64,000 bases of DNA from Treponema sp. (GTDB lineage: Bacteria > Spirochaetota > Spirochaetia > Treponematales > Treponemataceae). Position numbers and translations under genes: made by a program. The DNA is taken from assembly GCA_022010055.1 (NCBI GenBank), contig CP091737.1:930001-994000 (forward strand), given 5' to 3'. The notes under the pieces are model-generated. The model searched no databases. It was not told the origin of the DNA and saw nothing but the letters and a program-made list of their open reading frames with translations. Positions 27,525-37,402 of the stretch are shown here, piece after piece; within the stretch, counting starts at the first letter, position 1, and every line of letters begins with the position of its first letter.

Positions 27525-28741
27525 TCAATATAATTTTGGCTTTATTATGTATTCTATAAGTTTTTCTAAGTCCTCATTCTGTTTTTTGGAAACTATCTTA
27601 AATTGTTTTTTTGCCAATTCTGAGTATTTATTATAAATATTTTTTTATCTAATAATTGAACAATTCGATTTTTTATTTCTGATATTGAATATGGATCAAA
27701 ATAAATTGCGGCATTTCCGCAAACTTCAGGAATCGATGTTGTTCCGCTTGCGGCTACAGGAACTCCATATTTGAATGATTCTATAGGAGGATAGCCAAAT
27801 CCTTCATTTAAACTAGGATAAATAAATGCATATTGTTTTGCCGTCAGGGCTTCAAGAAAGTCTCTGTCTACATAGTTTAAGAAAATAAACTGCTTTGGAT
27901 TTTTTATATTTTTTTGTAAATAATTTTTTATTTGTAACACCTGTAATAACAACTTTATAATCTAATGCAATTTTATCTGAAAAAAAGTGAATCAAACGCC
28001 CATATTGCTCTCAATGCGTTTTTTGTCCATCTTGCTGCACTCGTAATTAAAAAAAACTTATTCTCTTGAATATTATATTCTTTGAAATATTTTTCCACAC
28101 ATTCATCGATGTTGAATTTTTCCATTTGCTTGCAATTTTCAAGCTGATTAAAAGTAGGCGAGGCAAAAACAGGAATTTCTTTGCTTTGAGTTTCTGGATA
28201 GAAAGATTTTATCGATGCAAAAGAATGGTCTGATATTGTGATTACATTAATTCTTTTGTCAGTAACTAATCTTCCGTTAATTATTTTCAATTTTTTTAAA
28301 TAAATTTTTTTAGCTAGTGTCATAAATAATAAGAATTTAACTTTTTCTTTTAATGAAACCGCATAATCTAACATGATTTTATCAAAAGGCATTTCAAGAG
28401 TTCTTAAACCATGTACCGTTGTGTAAACTTCAATTTTTCCAAGAGGAATATTTTGATTTAAATTAAGCATGGCTGAATAAATTCTATCAATTTTTTTCTT
28501 CTTCGACAATTTCTTCTATGTTTTTTTATTTAAATCATAAATTTCTTTATATTATTTTTCTTTAATAGCAGATAGAATATCAGGATTAAGATATGATTTT
28601 TGCATTGTAATAGCATATGAGTTTGAAGTTGTTTAAATATTCAAGAAGTTTAAAAAATACAACTTCTCCATAAACTCCACCACCGTGAAATTTGCTTTCT
28701 GGAGATGGTTGTGTTGCTGATAGGTCATATAAAAGATTCAT
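27525..28741 (-). pseudogene. GT4 glycosyltransferase with many frame breaks
   Basis: One GT4 enzyme can be traced from ATG 28741 (MNLLYDLSATQPSPESKFHG, then GGGVYGEVVFFKLLEYL) through TTVHGLRTLEMPFDKI and KFFLITSAARWTKNALRAIW. It continues to AFIYPSLNEGFGYPPIESF (E-x7-E) and a C-terminus near 27525 (EKLIEYIIKPKLY). About five or six single-base shifts, all in A/T runs, interrupt it (for example near 28612, 28520, 27970, 27945 and 27640). The number exceeds that in the neighbouring housekeeping genes. It may be genuinely decayed or lie in a badly called AT-rich stretch. Confidence 0.65.
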
Positions 28742-28772
28742 GAATACCTCTGTATTATTTTTTGTTTAATAT

Positions 28773-29687
28773 TTAAGATTTTAATAGTCTTGGAATATTT
28801 TTCTTAGTGTTTTTTATGAGATATGGATTTATCCATATTAAAAAAATTATAAGTTTTAATAAAATTAAAAGAAAAGGTCTATGTTCATTTTTACTATAAA
28901 ATTGAACGTATGAAAGAAAAAGCTGTTGATTTCCACTTGAAGAAAGGTAAAACACTTTGTAAAGTTTTTTTTCAGTCGAGCCGCCTTCAAGATGTATTAT
29001 TTGCGGACCTTCAATTATTATCGATTTTTGATTTGCTTTTTGCATTTGTAATTGCAAGTCAACTTCTTCATTGTACATGAAGTATCGTTCATCATATTTT
29101 GCAAAATCATTATTTTTTACAAACAAATCAGCACCCGTGATATAAGGAACTTCTCCTGTTGTGAAGTTTTGCTGATGTTCTATTTTTTTATAACTTCTTT
29201 TTTTATGAGTAAAAAAATATTTGACAGTATCTTTTGAAATTCCTAAAAGAGTATGAAAAAGCGTTTTTAATCTTTTCTTTAATGGAACAATTTGTCCAAA
29301 TGAATGTATTGTTTCTCCATCCTTGTTTTGTAGATTGCAGCCTAATGCTCCAATGTTCTCATTATTATGTCTTTCAAAGTAGTCAAAAAATATTTTTACC
29401 GCATTATTTAACAGAATCGTATCGCTGTTTAGATAAAAAATATATTTTCCAGACGCAACAGCAAGACCTTTGTTGTTTGCGCGTCCAAACCCCAGGTTTT
29501 CATTATTTTCTATCAAAACCACGTCTGGAAATGATTCTTTTATCATTTCAACAGAGCCGTCTTTGGAATTGTTGTCAGACACAATTATTTCAAATTCTAA
29601 ACCTTTTGTTTGCTCATAAATAGAATTTATGCAGTCTTTTGTAAGATTTTTTGTGTTGTAATTTACAATAATTATTGAAACATCCAT
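28773..29687 (-). CDS. GT2 glycosyltransferase, rhamnosyltransferase-like
   Basis: This 304-residue GT-A enzyme has VSIIIVNYNTKNLTKDCINS at the N-terminus, ENNENLGFGRANNKGL, a metal site in FYLNSDTILL, and the later motif FMYNEEVDLQLQMQK. The pattern is that of WbbL-type rhamnosyltransferases, and dTDP-rhamnose genes lie at 39-44 kb, but the donor is not proven. The C-terminus has a hydrophobic stretch (LLILLKLIIFLIW) that may anchor it to the membrane. The frame is intact. Confidence 0.8.
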   Translation of the reverse strand: MDVSIIIVNYNTKNLTKDCINSIYEQTKGLEFEIIVSDNNSKDGSVEMIKESFPDVVLIENNENLGFGRANNKGLAVASGKYIFYLNSDTILLNNAVKIFFDYFERHNNENIGALGCNLQNKDGETIHSFGQIVPLKKRLKTLFHTLLGISKDTVKYFFTHKKRSYKKIEHQQNFTTGEVPYITGADLFVKNNDFAKYDERYFMYNEEVDLQLQMQKANQKSIIIEGPQIIHLEGGSTEKKLYKVFYLSSSGNQQLFLSYVQFYSKNEHRPFLLILLKLIIFLIWINPYLIKNTKKNIPRLLKS

Positions 29688-29792
29688 ACAATAAAATTCC
29701 TGAAACGTCTCAAAGTATAAATTATATATAAAAAAATGTCATCGTTTCTTCTGCTGTTTGATAATAAAATAATTATTTGATATAATAGATAT

Positions 29793-30923
29793 ATGGTTTT
29801 TAAATAACAATCAGATTACAGTAACATCTCCATTGCTTCCAGATTTGAATGACTTTATTCCACTTTTAAAAGACATCTGGAATAGAAAATGGATTACAAA
29901 CAACGGATATTATCATCAGCAATTGGAAGAAAAACTCGCTGAATTTTTAGGAGTTCCATATATTTCTCTTTTTACAAATGGAACAATTCCTCTTTTAGTG
30001 GCAATTCAAGCTTTAAAATTAGGAAAAGACGGCAGAAATGAAGTTATCACGACACCATATAGTTTTGTTGCGACAAGCAACATTCTTATGTGGAACAACC
30101 TAAAACCTGTGTTTATTGATGTTGAGCCTGAAACAGGCAATTTGGATCCTGAAAGAATTGAAAGGGCAATAACAGATAAAACTTGTGCAATTTTACCAGT
30201 ACATGTCTATGGAAATCCTTGCGATACAATTGCAATAAAAAAAATAGCTGATAAATATAACTTAAAGATAATATATGATGCTGCCCATGCTTTTAATGTG
30301 AAAAGAGATGGAAAATCTATTCTTACAGATGGCGATTTGTCTACTTTATCCTTTCATGCTACAAAGACCTATAATACTGTAGAGGGGGGGGTATTGTCTG
30401 TAAAGATAAAAAAACAAAAGATTTTATTGATTCATTAAAGAACTTCGGTTACACATCAGAAATATATATAACAGAAACTGGTATAAACGGAAAACTTGAT
30501 GAAATTCGTTCTGCCTATGGTATTTTAAATTTAAATAATATAAATAATGCAATTGCACATAGAAAATACGTGGCAGAAAACTATAGAAATGCGCTAAAAA
30601 ATGTTCCTGGAATTTCTTTTTTCAGTGAGCAAAAAAATGTGACATACAATTATTCTTATTTTCCCATTTTTATTGATTCTTCTAAGTATTGGCTTTCTCG
30701 CGATGAGCTTTTTATAAAACTTCGTGATAACGGTATTCTAAGCAGACGTTATTTCTATCCGCTTATCACGAACTTTTGTCCTTATGAAAATATTCCATCT
30801 GCAGCTAAAGAAAATCTTCCTATTGCAAACCGGATGGCTGATACCGTTCTTTGCCTTCCAATCCATCATCTTATTTCAGATGAAGATTTGAAACGTATTA
30901 TCAATCTTATAATAACTAAATAG
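29793..30923 (+). CDS. DegT/DnrJ-type sugar aminotransferase, broken at a G8 tract
   Basis: This PLP enzyme makes amino sugars on nucleotide carriers. The N-terminus is ITVTSPLLPDLNDFIPLL; the catalytic lysine is in HATKTYNTVEGG. The frame is lost at a run of eight G (30384-30391); with nine G (or six) it continues as IVCKDKKTKDFIDSLKNFG through to a stop at 30923, about 375 residues. The start is uncertain: ATG 29793 needs one T removed from the following T run, whereas the first in-frame start without correction is TTG 29833. The G tract lies at the conserved glycines after the active-site lysine, so OFF forms would be inactive. Confidence 0.78.
30384..30391 (+). repeat. G8 homopolymer tract in DegT aminotransferase gene
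   Basis: Eight G follow GTAGA and precede TATTGTC. The family alignment (EGG, then Gly/Ala-Ile-Val) predicts nine. As read the gene is out of frame and ends after about 15 more codons. It is a candidate phase-variation tract, subject to homopolymer error. Confidence 0.75.
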
Positions 30924-30934
30924 GAATCAAAAAA

Positions 30935-31888
30935 ATGAACTATGCGCCGATTGTAATTCCAACACTGAATCGCTTTGAGCATTTAAAAAACTGTGTTGAA
31001 TCGCTGAAAAACAATAAGTATGCAGACAAGACTGATTTGATTGTTGCGCTTGATTATCCGCCTGCAGAGAAATATGAGGAAGGATGGAAGCTAATATCAG
31101 GCTATCTTGATTCGCTGTCGGGATTTAAACAGGTTATTGTTGTAAAAAGAGAAAAAAATCTTGGCGCTATAGAAAATATAAAGTCTATTCTTGGATATGT
31201 CTGTGAAAAATATGAAACTTTTATTTTTACAGAAGATGATAATATATTTGCAAAGTGTTTTTTAGACTATGCAAATAAAGGTTTGGAAAAATTTAAGGAT
31301 GACAAATCAATTGAAAGTATTTCAGGATATTCATATCCAATTTCCTATAATAAAAATGAGTTTAATGTTGTAAAGATTCAGCGATATTTTTCTGATTGGG
31401 GATTTGCCACATGGAAAGACCGCTATTTAGAAGCAAAAGATACTCTTACAAATGATTTTTTTGAAAAATTGTTCAAAAGTAAAAATTTGTGCAAGAAGTT
31501 GCGTAGTGCAAGCAAAAAAAATTATACACGCGCAATTTCATTTATAAAAGATAAAAATGTTAGACCTTATGATTATACAAATTCCATTGGTCAGATTCTG
31601 CTCGACCGTTTTTCAATAATGCCAAAAGAAACTCTGGTAAAAAATACGGGCTGGGATAATTCTGGTGTTCATTGTGATTCTGATAATTCTATTGCTAAAT
31701 TGTTCAATGAACAGCATTTGTCAGAAAATATTGTCTGGAATGATTTCTATTTCGATGAAATTGACTCTTTAAAGGTTGATGGAGAATTAGATAAATCTTT
31801 AATTGGAGAATATAACAAGATTGATTATCTGAAAGTTCGGGTTAAAGAATTTTTGTATCGCCACAATCTTTTTGAACCAAAAAACTGA
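30935..31888 (+). CDS. GT-A type glycosyltransferase
   Basis: This 317-residue protein has APIVIPTLNRFEHLKNCVES at the N-terminus, IFTEDDNIFAKCFLDYANKG (acidic metal site), and YFSDWGFATWKDRYLEA. It resembles GT2-like enzymes that use a GNT-I-type fold (ED-D motif instead of DXD). It starts 11 bases after the DegT aminotransferase stop, so the two share a transcript. The aminotransferase may make its donor sugar; this is inference. The frame is intact. Confidence 0.75.
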   Translation: MNYAPIVIPTLNRFEHLKNCVESLKNNKYADKTDLIVALDYPPAEKYEEGWKLISGYLDSLSGFKQVIVVKREKNLGAIENIKSILGYVCEKYETFIFTEDDNIFAKCFLDYANKGLEKFKDDKSIESISGYSYPISYNKNEFNVVKIQRYFSDWGFATWKDRYLEAKDTLTNDFFEKLFKSKNLCKKLRSASKKNYTRAISFIKDKNVRPYDYTNSIGQILLDRFSIMPKETLVKNTGWDNSGVHCDSDNSIAKLFNEQHLSENIVWNDFYFDEIDSLKVDGELDKSLIGEYNKIDYLKVRVKEFLYRHNLFEPKN

Positions 31889-31918
31889 TGAAATACTCAA
31901 TGCTTTTTTTATCTTTTA

Positions 31919-32818
31919 TCATTGATGAAATAGTATAGGATAAAGTTCTTTTATCTTATCTATTTTGGGCAATTCTATTTCCTTTAAATCAATAAAGTGA
32001 AACGAAAGTTCTTTTCTTCCGAACACATCCTTGCCATTATCTAAACAAAAATTTATATAGTCATTTTCTGAAGAAAATTGTGGAGGCAGTTTAAAATTAT
32101 CACCTTCAATTATTGAGCTAAGTTTTAATTTTACTTGTTCAATTCCGCCCATATAAGAAAAGTGCCAGCCTGCATTTTTTACATACGGCATGATTTCTCG
32201 CCTGTTTCTTAATTGTTGTGGAATACGAAGGTTTTTATATTTGCATAAAACTGTCCCATACCATTTTTGATTAGCCTTGTTGTTGAAATAGTAATAAAAA
32301 AGGTCTTGTTCTAGGGCAACACTCATATACTCTAAAAAATAATCGAGCGTATTCGATTTTAAAAATTTCTTATTTTCACCGAGAAGGGAAAACATCTGTT
32401 TTAAGTGTATTTTTTTGTTATTTTTGGATTTATTTATAGGAATAACAGTGCAATCGTGCAGATTTTTTAATATATTTGGATTTGGGATTTCATCGATATC
32501 GGAAATCATAATCAAATCTTCTGCATTGCAATTGTATACCCCCCCCATGATGGAATTTCTTTGAAAATATTCAATTGCCCAGTCTTTTGAATTTTCTAAA
32601 ACAGGACAATTTGTTGCTTTTATATAAATTATTTTATCAGGATATTCATTGTCAAACTCTGCTTTTATTTTTTCAAAATTAAAAGCTTTAGGGACTCCTC
32701 GTTGAGTTTTGTCAGCTTCAACAATTACAAATTTATCGACGACATCGTTTAAAATATTCATTCTGATTTTTTTAAGAGTTCTATTTCATTGAAAAAAAGT
32801 AAATCAATCGTATATCAT
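31919..32818 (-). CDS. GT17 family glycosyltransferase, damaged 5' end
   Basis: The GT17 (beta-1,4-GlcNAc-transferase III-like) pattern is clear: DKFVIVEADKTQRG, EDLIMISDIDEIPNP (metal site), GWHFSYMGGIEQVKLKL. The full gene should start at ATG 32818, which overlaps the upstream GT4 stop as ATGA and gives MIYD, then FTFF and EIELL. The first codons contain a TGA at codon 5, where the family has Cys, and one extra base near 32790. Without correction the first usable start is ATG 32761. A G8 tract (32539-32546) lies in frame at IMGGVY. Confidence 0.75.
32539..32546 (-). repeat. G8 homopolymer tract in GT17 gene
   Basis: Eight C on the plus strand (coding ATG then G then TATAC) are in frame as read, encoding Met-Gly-Gly-Val-Tyr. 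Any one-base slip would truncate the protein before its metal-binding DID motif. The context (AT-G run-TATA) matches that of the tract at 19118. Confidence 0.75.
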
Positions 32819-33955
32819 CTTATCGTTTCTCTAAAAAAAGCCCTCCATTTTTCATTTATTATATCACTAGAATAATTTTTTGCCTTAAAAAAGCAGGCTT
32901 TTCTTATTATTTTTGCTTTCTCTTCTTCTAGAGTCATTATTTCTTTTAATTTTCTGATAAATAAAGTTCTCTTGTGAGGCTTGATAAGAAAACCATTTTG
33001 TCCGTTATCAATTAAATCTTTTGCCGCGGAGAAATTATCATATATTATAGGTATTACACCATATTCTCTGCATTCATTTATTACTAATCCAAAACCTTCT
33101 TTCGATGTAAGTATGAGAATGGAAGCTTTTTTGTAAAAATTTTCTACATCAGAAGAATTACCACATAGAACTATGTTTTTAATTTTTAATTTTTTTATAT
33201 CTGATTGTAAACGTATTTCATCAGGTCCTCCACCAATAAAATATAGATAATAATCAGAATCTTTAATTTTTTTCCAAATATTTAGGATTTCAGAAATATT
33301 TTTTTGATTTGTAATTTATTCTTCCAACATAAATTACTATTTTTTCTTTTTTTATTAAGGGAAGATTTGATTCGTGGAAATAATGACCGTTTGGAATTGC
33401 AAAAATTTTATTTTTATCAATTCCAAATAGACGCAAACGATTAATTAAGTCATTTTTTAATGATTCTGAAAGAACCAAATAGTAATGACACTTCTTTAAT
33501 GCGCTTAGATAAGTTTGTGGTTGAATAAACAATGCGTAAATAAGAGAATAAATTGGAGCAATTAAAAGCTTAAAAATTTTTTTTAATGAAATTTCTTTAA
33601 ACTGTAATAAATAGTATTCACAGTATGCGTATTTGAATGAATGTATATAACTATGATGAAAAATAACAATTTTTACAAATTGTTTCAATTGTTCTATGTT
33701 GTTTAGTATCTCTCCAGTTCCATCAATATTAAAAACAATCATTTTTATTTCAAATGAAAAAATCATTTTTTTTAGTGATTCAATATAACAAGTCCTGGAT
33801 ATTCTGAATAATTCATTGTGGTTGTCAAAACTTGCTGTGAAAATTCTAAATTCGGAATCATTCCTAAAATTGTTTTCTAAATTATATACAACTCTAGCTA
33901 CACCACCTTTTGTTGGAATTGGCTCTGTATCTGTTATAAATAAAATATTAGTCAT
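32815..33955 (-). CDS. GT4 glycosyltransferase, one frame break
   Basis: The N-terminus MTNILFITDTEPIPTKGGVA is followed by a donor-domain start IVIYVGRINYKSK. After removal of one A in the run near 33297 the frame continues through SEILNIWKKIKDSDYYLYF, FIGGGPDEIRLQ and SKEGFGLVINE (E-x7-E) to a stop at 32815. Corrected length is about 380 residues. Its stop overlaps the GT17 start (ATGA), and its start follows the flippase stop directly, so flippase-GT4-GT17 form one unit. Confidence 0.8.
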
Positions 33956-35414
33956 TTAAGGAACCTTTTTTTTAAAGAATTTAAGAGATATAAAAAAATA
34001 GTTATCTCTAAGAATAAATAATAAAAGTGCATAAGTTATAGCTCCGCATAAAATACACAAAAATAAATTTACTAAGTCAGAAATTGTTGTAAACAGTGTC
34101 TTTGTGAAATAAACGATTATTCCCATAACAAAACTTGCTGTCAGGTAATTAAAATGATTTCTAAAAAAAAGTTTTATCTTAAAATTTTTTGAAACATATA
34201 TCATATATGCTATTGCTAAAAACATTTCTGCTATTACAGTGGTTAGAGCCGCTCCATAAGCTGCATAATGTGAAATTAATATAAAATTCAAAAATACATC
34301 AATAAGTGCTGAAATAATAGTTAATCTAAAAAGTAATATTTTTCTTTATTGAAAGCAATTAGGATGCATCCCAAGAAATAAGAAAAATGAGTTAATAAAA
34401 ATTATTGGTATCATTATCAGTGCGATTGGTATTGCATTTATATATTGATTGCCACATAGTATAAAAATAAATGGTTTCATAAGAACAAACAGTCCTGCCA
34501 TAATGGGAAAAGAAAAACCTGTTAATATATTCATTGCCTGAAACGCTATGTCTTGTATTTTTTTGTTGTCGGTGTTTTCTCTGTAATAAGATATTCTAGG
34601 ATATAAAACCATAAAAAATGCAGGGAAAAGATTTCCTAGTAATCGAATTAATTTTATGCCAGCGGCATAAAGGCCTACAGATTCATTATTTGATAAAAAA
34701 CCTAACATGGAATTATCTATATTTGTAAATATTGTTGAAACAATTGCAGAGGCGAATAAAACAAATATTGGTTTTAAATGAATTTTAATTCTTATTGGGG
34801 ATAGATTTTTTAATATCAAAAATTTTCGACAATGAAAAAAATTGCATATATTTGCACCAACATTTGCGATTATATTAACAGATGCATATTTTTAAATAAT
34901 CATCTTTCGTTTTTACGATGGCAAATAATAGAAGTATGCTAAAAATTTGAAATATTAGACTTCTTATTGTTATATATGAAAATTCTTCTAATGCTTGATA
35001 TAACCAATCCATGCCTAAAGTTGTAAAAATAATTAAAGAACTGCATATTATAATTAACATTCTATAGTCATTAAGTTTTTTTACAAATACTAATGCTATT
35101 GCAAGAAGAATGTATGAAATAAATGTGGATATTAAATTGATAATTAATATTTCTCTTGCCAAAGAGCTTAACTTTGTTATATCGTTTCTGACTTTTGAAA
35201 CTTCTCTAGTTGCATATGTGGAAATGCCTAATGATGCTAGAATTGCGAAGTAAGCAACTATTGAATTTGCAAAATTGACCTTGCCCAAGTTTTCTGGACC
35301 TAAAATTCTTGATGAATAAGGAAAGGTAATTAACGGAAAGCATAATGATAAAAAAGTTTTAGAAACATTTAATATTGTATTAAACTTTAATGATTTTTGT
35401 TTTAAATTTTGCAT
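33956..35414 (-). CDS. Wzx-type polysaccharide flippase, several frame breaks
   Basis: This membrane transporter of the MOP superfamily flips undecaprenyl-linked repeat units to the periplasm. N-terminal signatures are FPYSSRILGPENLGKVNFAN and STYATREVSKVRND; the centre has FTNIDNSMLGFLSNNESVG and LYAAGIKL. Around 12 hydrophobic helices span about 485 residues. The frame breaks near 34890 (extra A), and two further shifts near 34365 and 34340 cancel to leave an in-frame TAA. All lie in short A/T runs. It is the first gene of the unit with GT4 and GT17 and is probably functional in the cell. No Wzy polymerase was recognised in the window. Confidence 0.82.
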
Positions 35415-35462
35415 AATCCTATTATTGAAAATAAAATATATCTAACCTCATGATAAATCGTA

Positions 35463-37204
35463 CTATATATTATACTTCAATTTCAAGCAAAATGTAAAAT
35501 TATCAATAGATGTGTGATTTCTGTATAAATAATGCCTTATATTATTATAATATATAGCTTCAGATAGTATGATTTTTTTGTTTATAAAATTTAAATTTTC
35601 AAGACCAAAAATTTCATAATATCTTATTGGCCATTCGCCGTTTAATATGTTATCAGATGGAATAGAGTTTATAGCTTTTGAATATATATAGTTGCAGTCA
35701 ATGTTTGCAAATTCATGGAATAGGTGGATATATCCAAAGTTGTGGTATAACTTGAAACCTATAAGGCGACTTTCTCCTCCATATCCCATGCCAGAACCTA
35801 GCCACTGACCTTTGTTTGTATATCCCTGTGTTATTTGGTAATGAAATCCAAACTGTATGGCCATTGAAACTGGAAATCATGAGTCATTTCTGTATTGCTC
35901 CATTCAAAAAAGATTTCACCAAAAATATTATGTTTTTTATTAACTGTAATAGTTTTTTTTAGTCCAATCATATGGGTGGCAGACCTAAGATAGTTTGAGA
36001 ATGGAGTTCCATCATCAAGTCCAACTTCTCCATATACTTCAAATCCTATTTTTGGAAAATGCCAGTCAACTGTAATTGACATTTTTTGATCTTCCCCAGC
36101 ACCTTGTTCTCCTATATGCGTATTTTTTATTTTTGGAATGACATAAGAGATGTTTTTTAAATTCCATTTTACAAGACAGGTTCTGTTTAATCCAAGCGTT
36201 AATCCAGGGATAAAAGATGGTGAGTATGAGCAGCTTAATCCATGGAACATATTATGATTATTAGAATTATCATTATCAAAATAATCTGACTCTGAAAGAT
36301 AGCCTGTCCAAATTCGACCTTCTATGTCTCCTATGTACCAGCCAAGCCATGGTAAATGGACTTTTGTACGGCGTAATCCTATATCAAATTTTGGATATGT
36401 GGCCGCATTATTTGAGTGTAACAGAGGATTTAGATACGCAGGTCCAAGCCATATTGCTTGAGTTCCAAAACCGATTGTGAATGTATGCCATGACCAACGA
36501 ATTTCTGTATCACCCCAATCAAATGTCCAGAAAGACGAGTCTCCAAAACGTTGTGGAGCATCTGCACCAATATTATGTCCATATCCCCAGAAATATCCAT
36601 ATTTACTATCATAGTTTGATTCCATAATCTCAAACCCCAAATTCTGACTGAACGACACCTGAGGTTTTACCGTGACTTCAAATCCGTAGGCTTCTAGCCG
36701 TACCCCGGCGGTCAGGCTTGTGTTGTAGCCTTTGCCTTGCCAGAGCGCGCCGTCGTTCTGACCGTACGGAGCTGCTGTGTTGTATGAGTTGAACCATTCC
36801 GGGCCGTAGATTTTTAGAGCCACAGAGCGGTTTAGGCCGTTTGTGAACCAGTTTGTATTTTCTGAGCTTGATTTCCAGAGTGTCTTTTTTGTGCCAAGGT
36901 TGTTGTTCTGCCACGGATGCGGAGTTTTTTCAGGTCTGTTTATTGTTTCCGCCTTGGAGTCGGCGTTTGCTTCTGCATCTGAATCTTCAGCAGTTGTGTT
37001 CCCGGTGTCAGTTTCTTTTATTGCCCATACGGAGTCGCTTAATGTTCTGTAATTCAGGGCAGGGCGCTCGGTGAGTCCCAAAAGGCTCAAGAAGTCAAAA
37101 TATTCTTCTTCCGTTGATTTTAACGCTTCCTGTGAATATGCCGCGCCGATTGAAAAAAATAAAAGTGCCGCCGCAAAAACTGTAAATGCTGATAGTTTTT
37201 TCAT
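35463..37204 (-). CDS. Capsule assembly Wzi-like outer-membrane protein, one frame break
   Basis: The start is placed at 37204 because it gives a standard signal peptide (MKKLSAFTVFAAALLFF). A linker rich in Asp, Glu and Thr follows, then a barrel with the Wzi-type features FGYGTQ-like FGTQAIWLGPAYLNPLL and GYGHNIGADAPQRFG, WHTFTIGFGTQ, LPWLGWYIGDIEG. The frame breaks near 35840; one A restores FQFQ-MAIQFGFHYQITQGY and a length of about 580 residues. Wzi proteins help attach or organise capsule at the cell surface. It lies between the flippase unit and manC, divergent from manC. Confidence 0.78.
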
Positions 37205-37402
37205 AGTATTCATGATTATATAGATTATAAAACGATTTGTCATCAGATTGAATTGAAACAAGGCAATATGAATGGGTTTTGATTTTAATTTACAAATTCG
37301 ATTTTCCAGACAATTTTCAAATTCAATGGAAAACTTATTCATTCTGTGTTAATATAGAATAAATAAAAAAAACAGTTTTGATTTTCTTTTTTTGGAGTTC
37401 GT

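Noticed and set aside
23030..28741. Prophage or integrative element
   Set aside because: No integrase, phage structural or replication gene and no flanking direct repeats were seen; only a nuclease/transposase gene, a kinase, an AAA protein and fragments.
32800..32818. Selenocysteine at the TGA of the GT17 gene
   Set aside because: The codon replaces a conserved Cys, but a nearby one-base insertion also breaks the frame, no selenocysteine insertion element was evident, and glycosyltransferases have no redox need for it.
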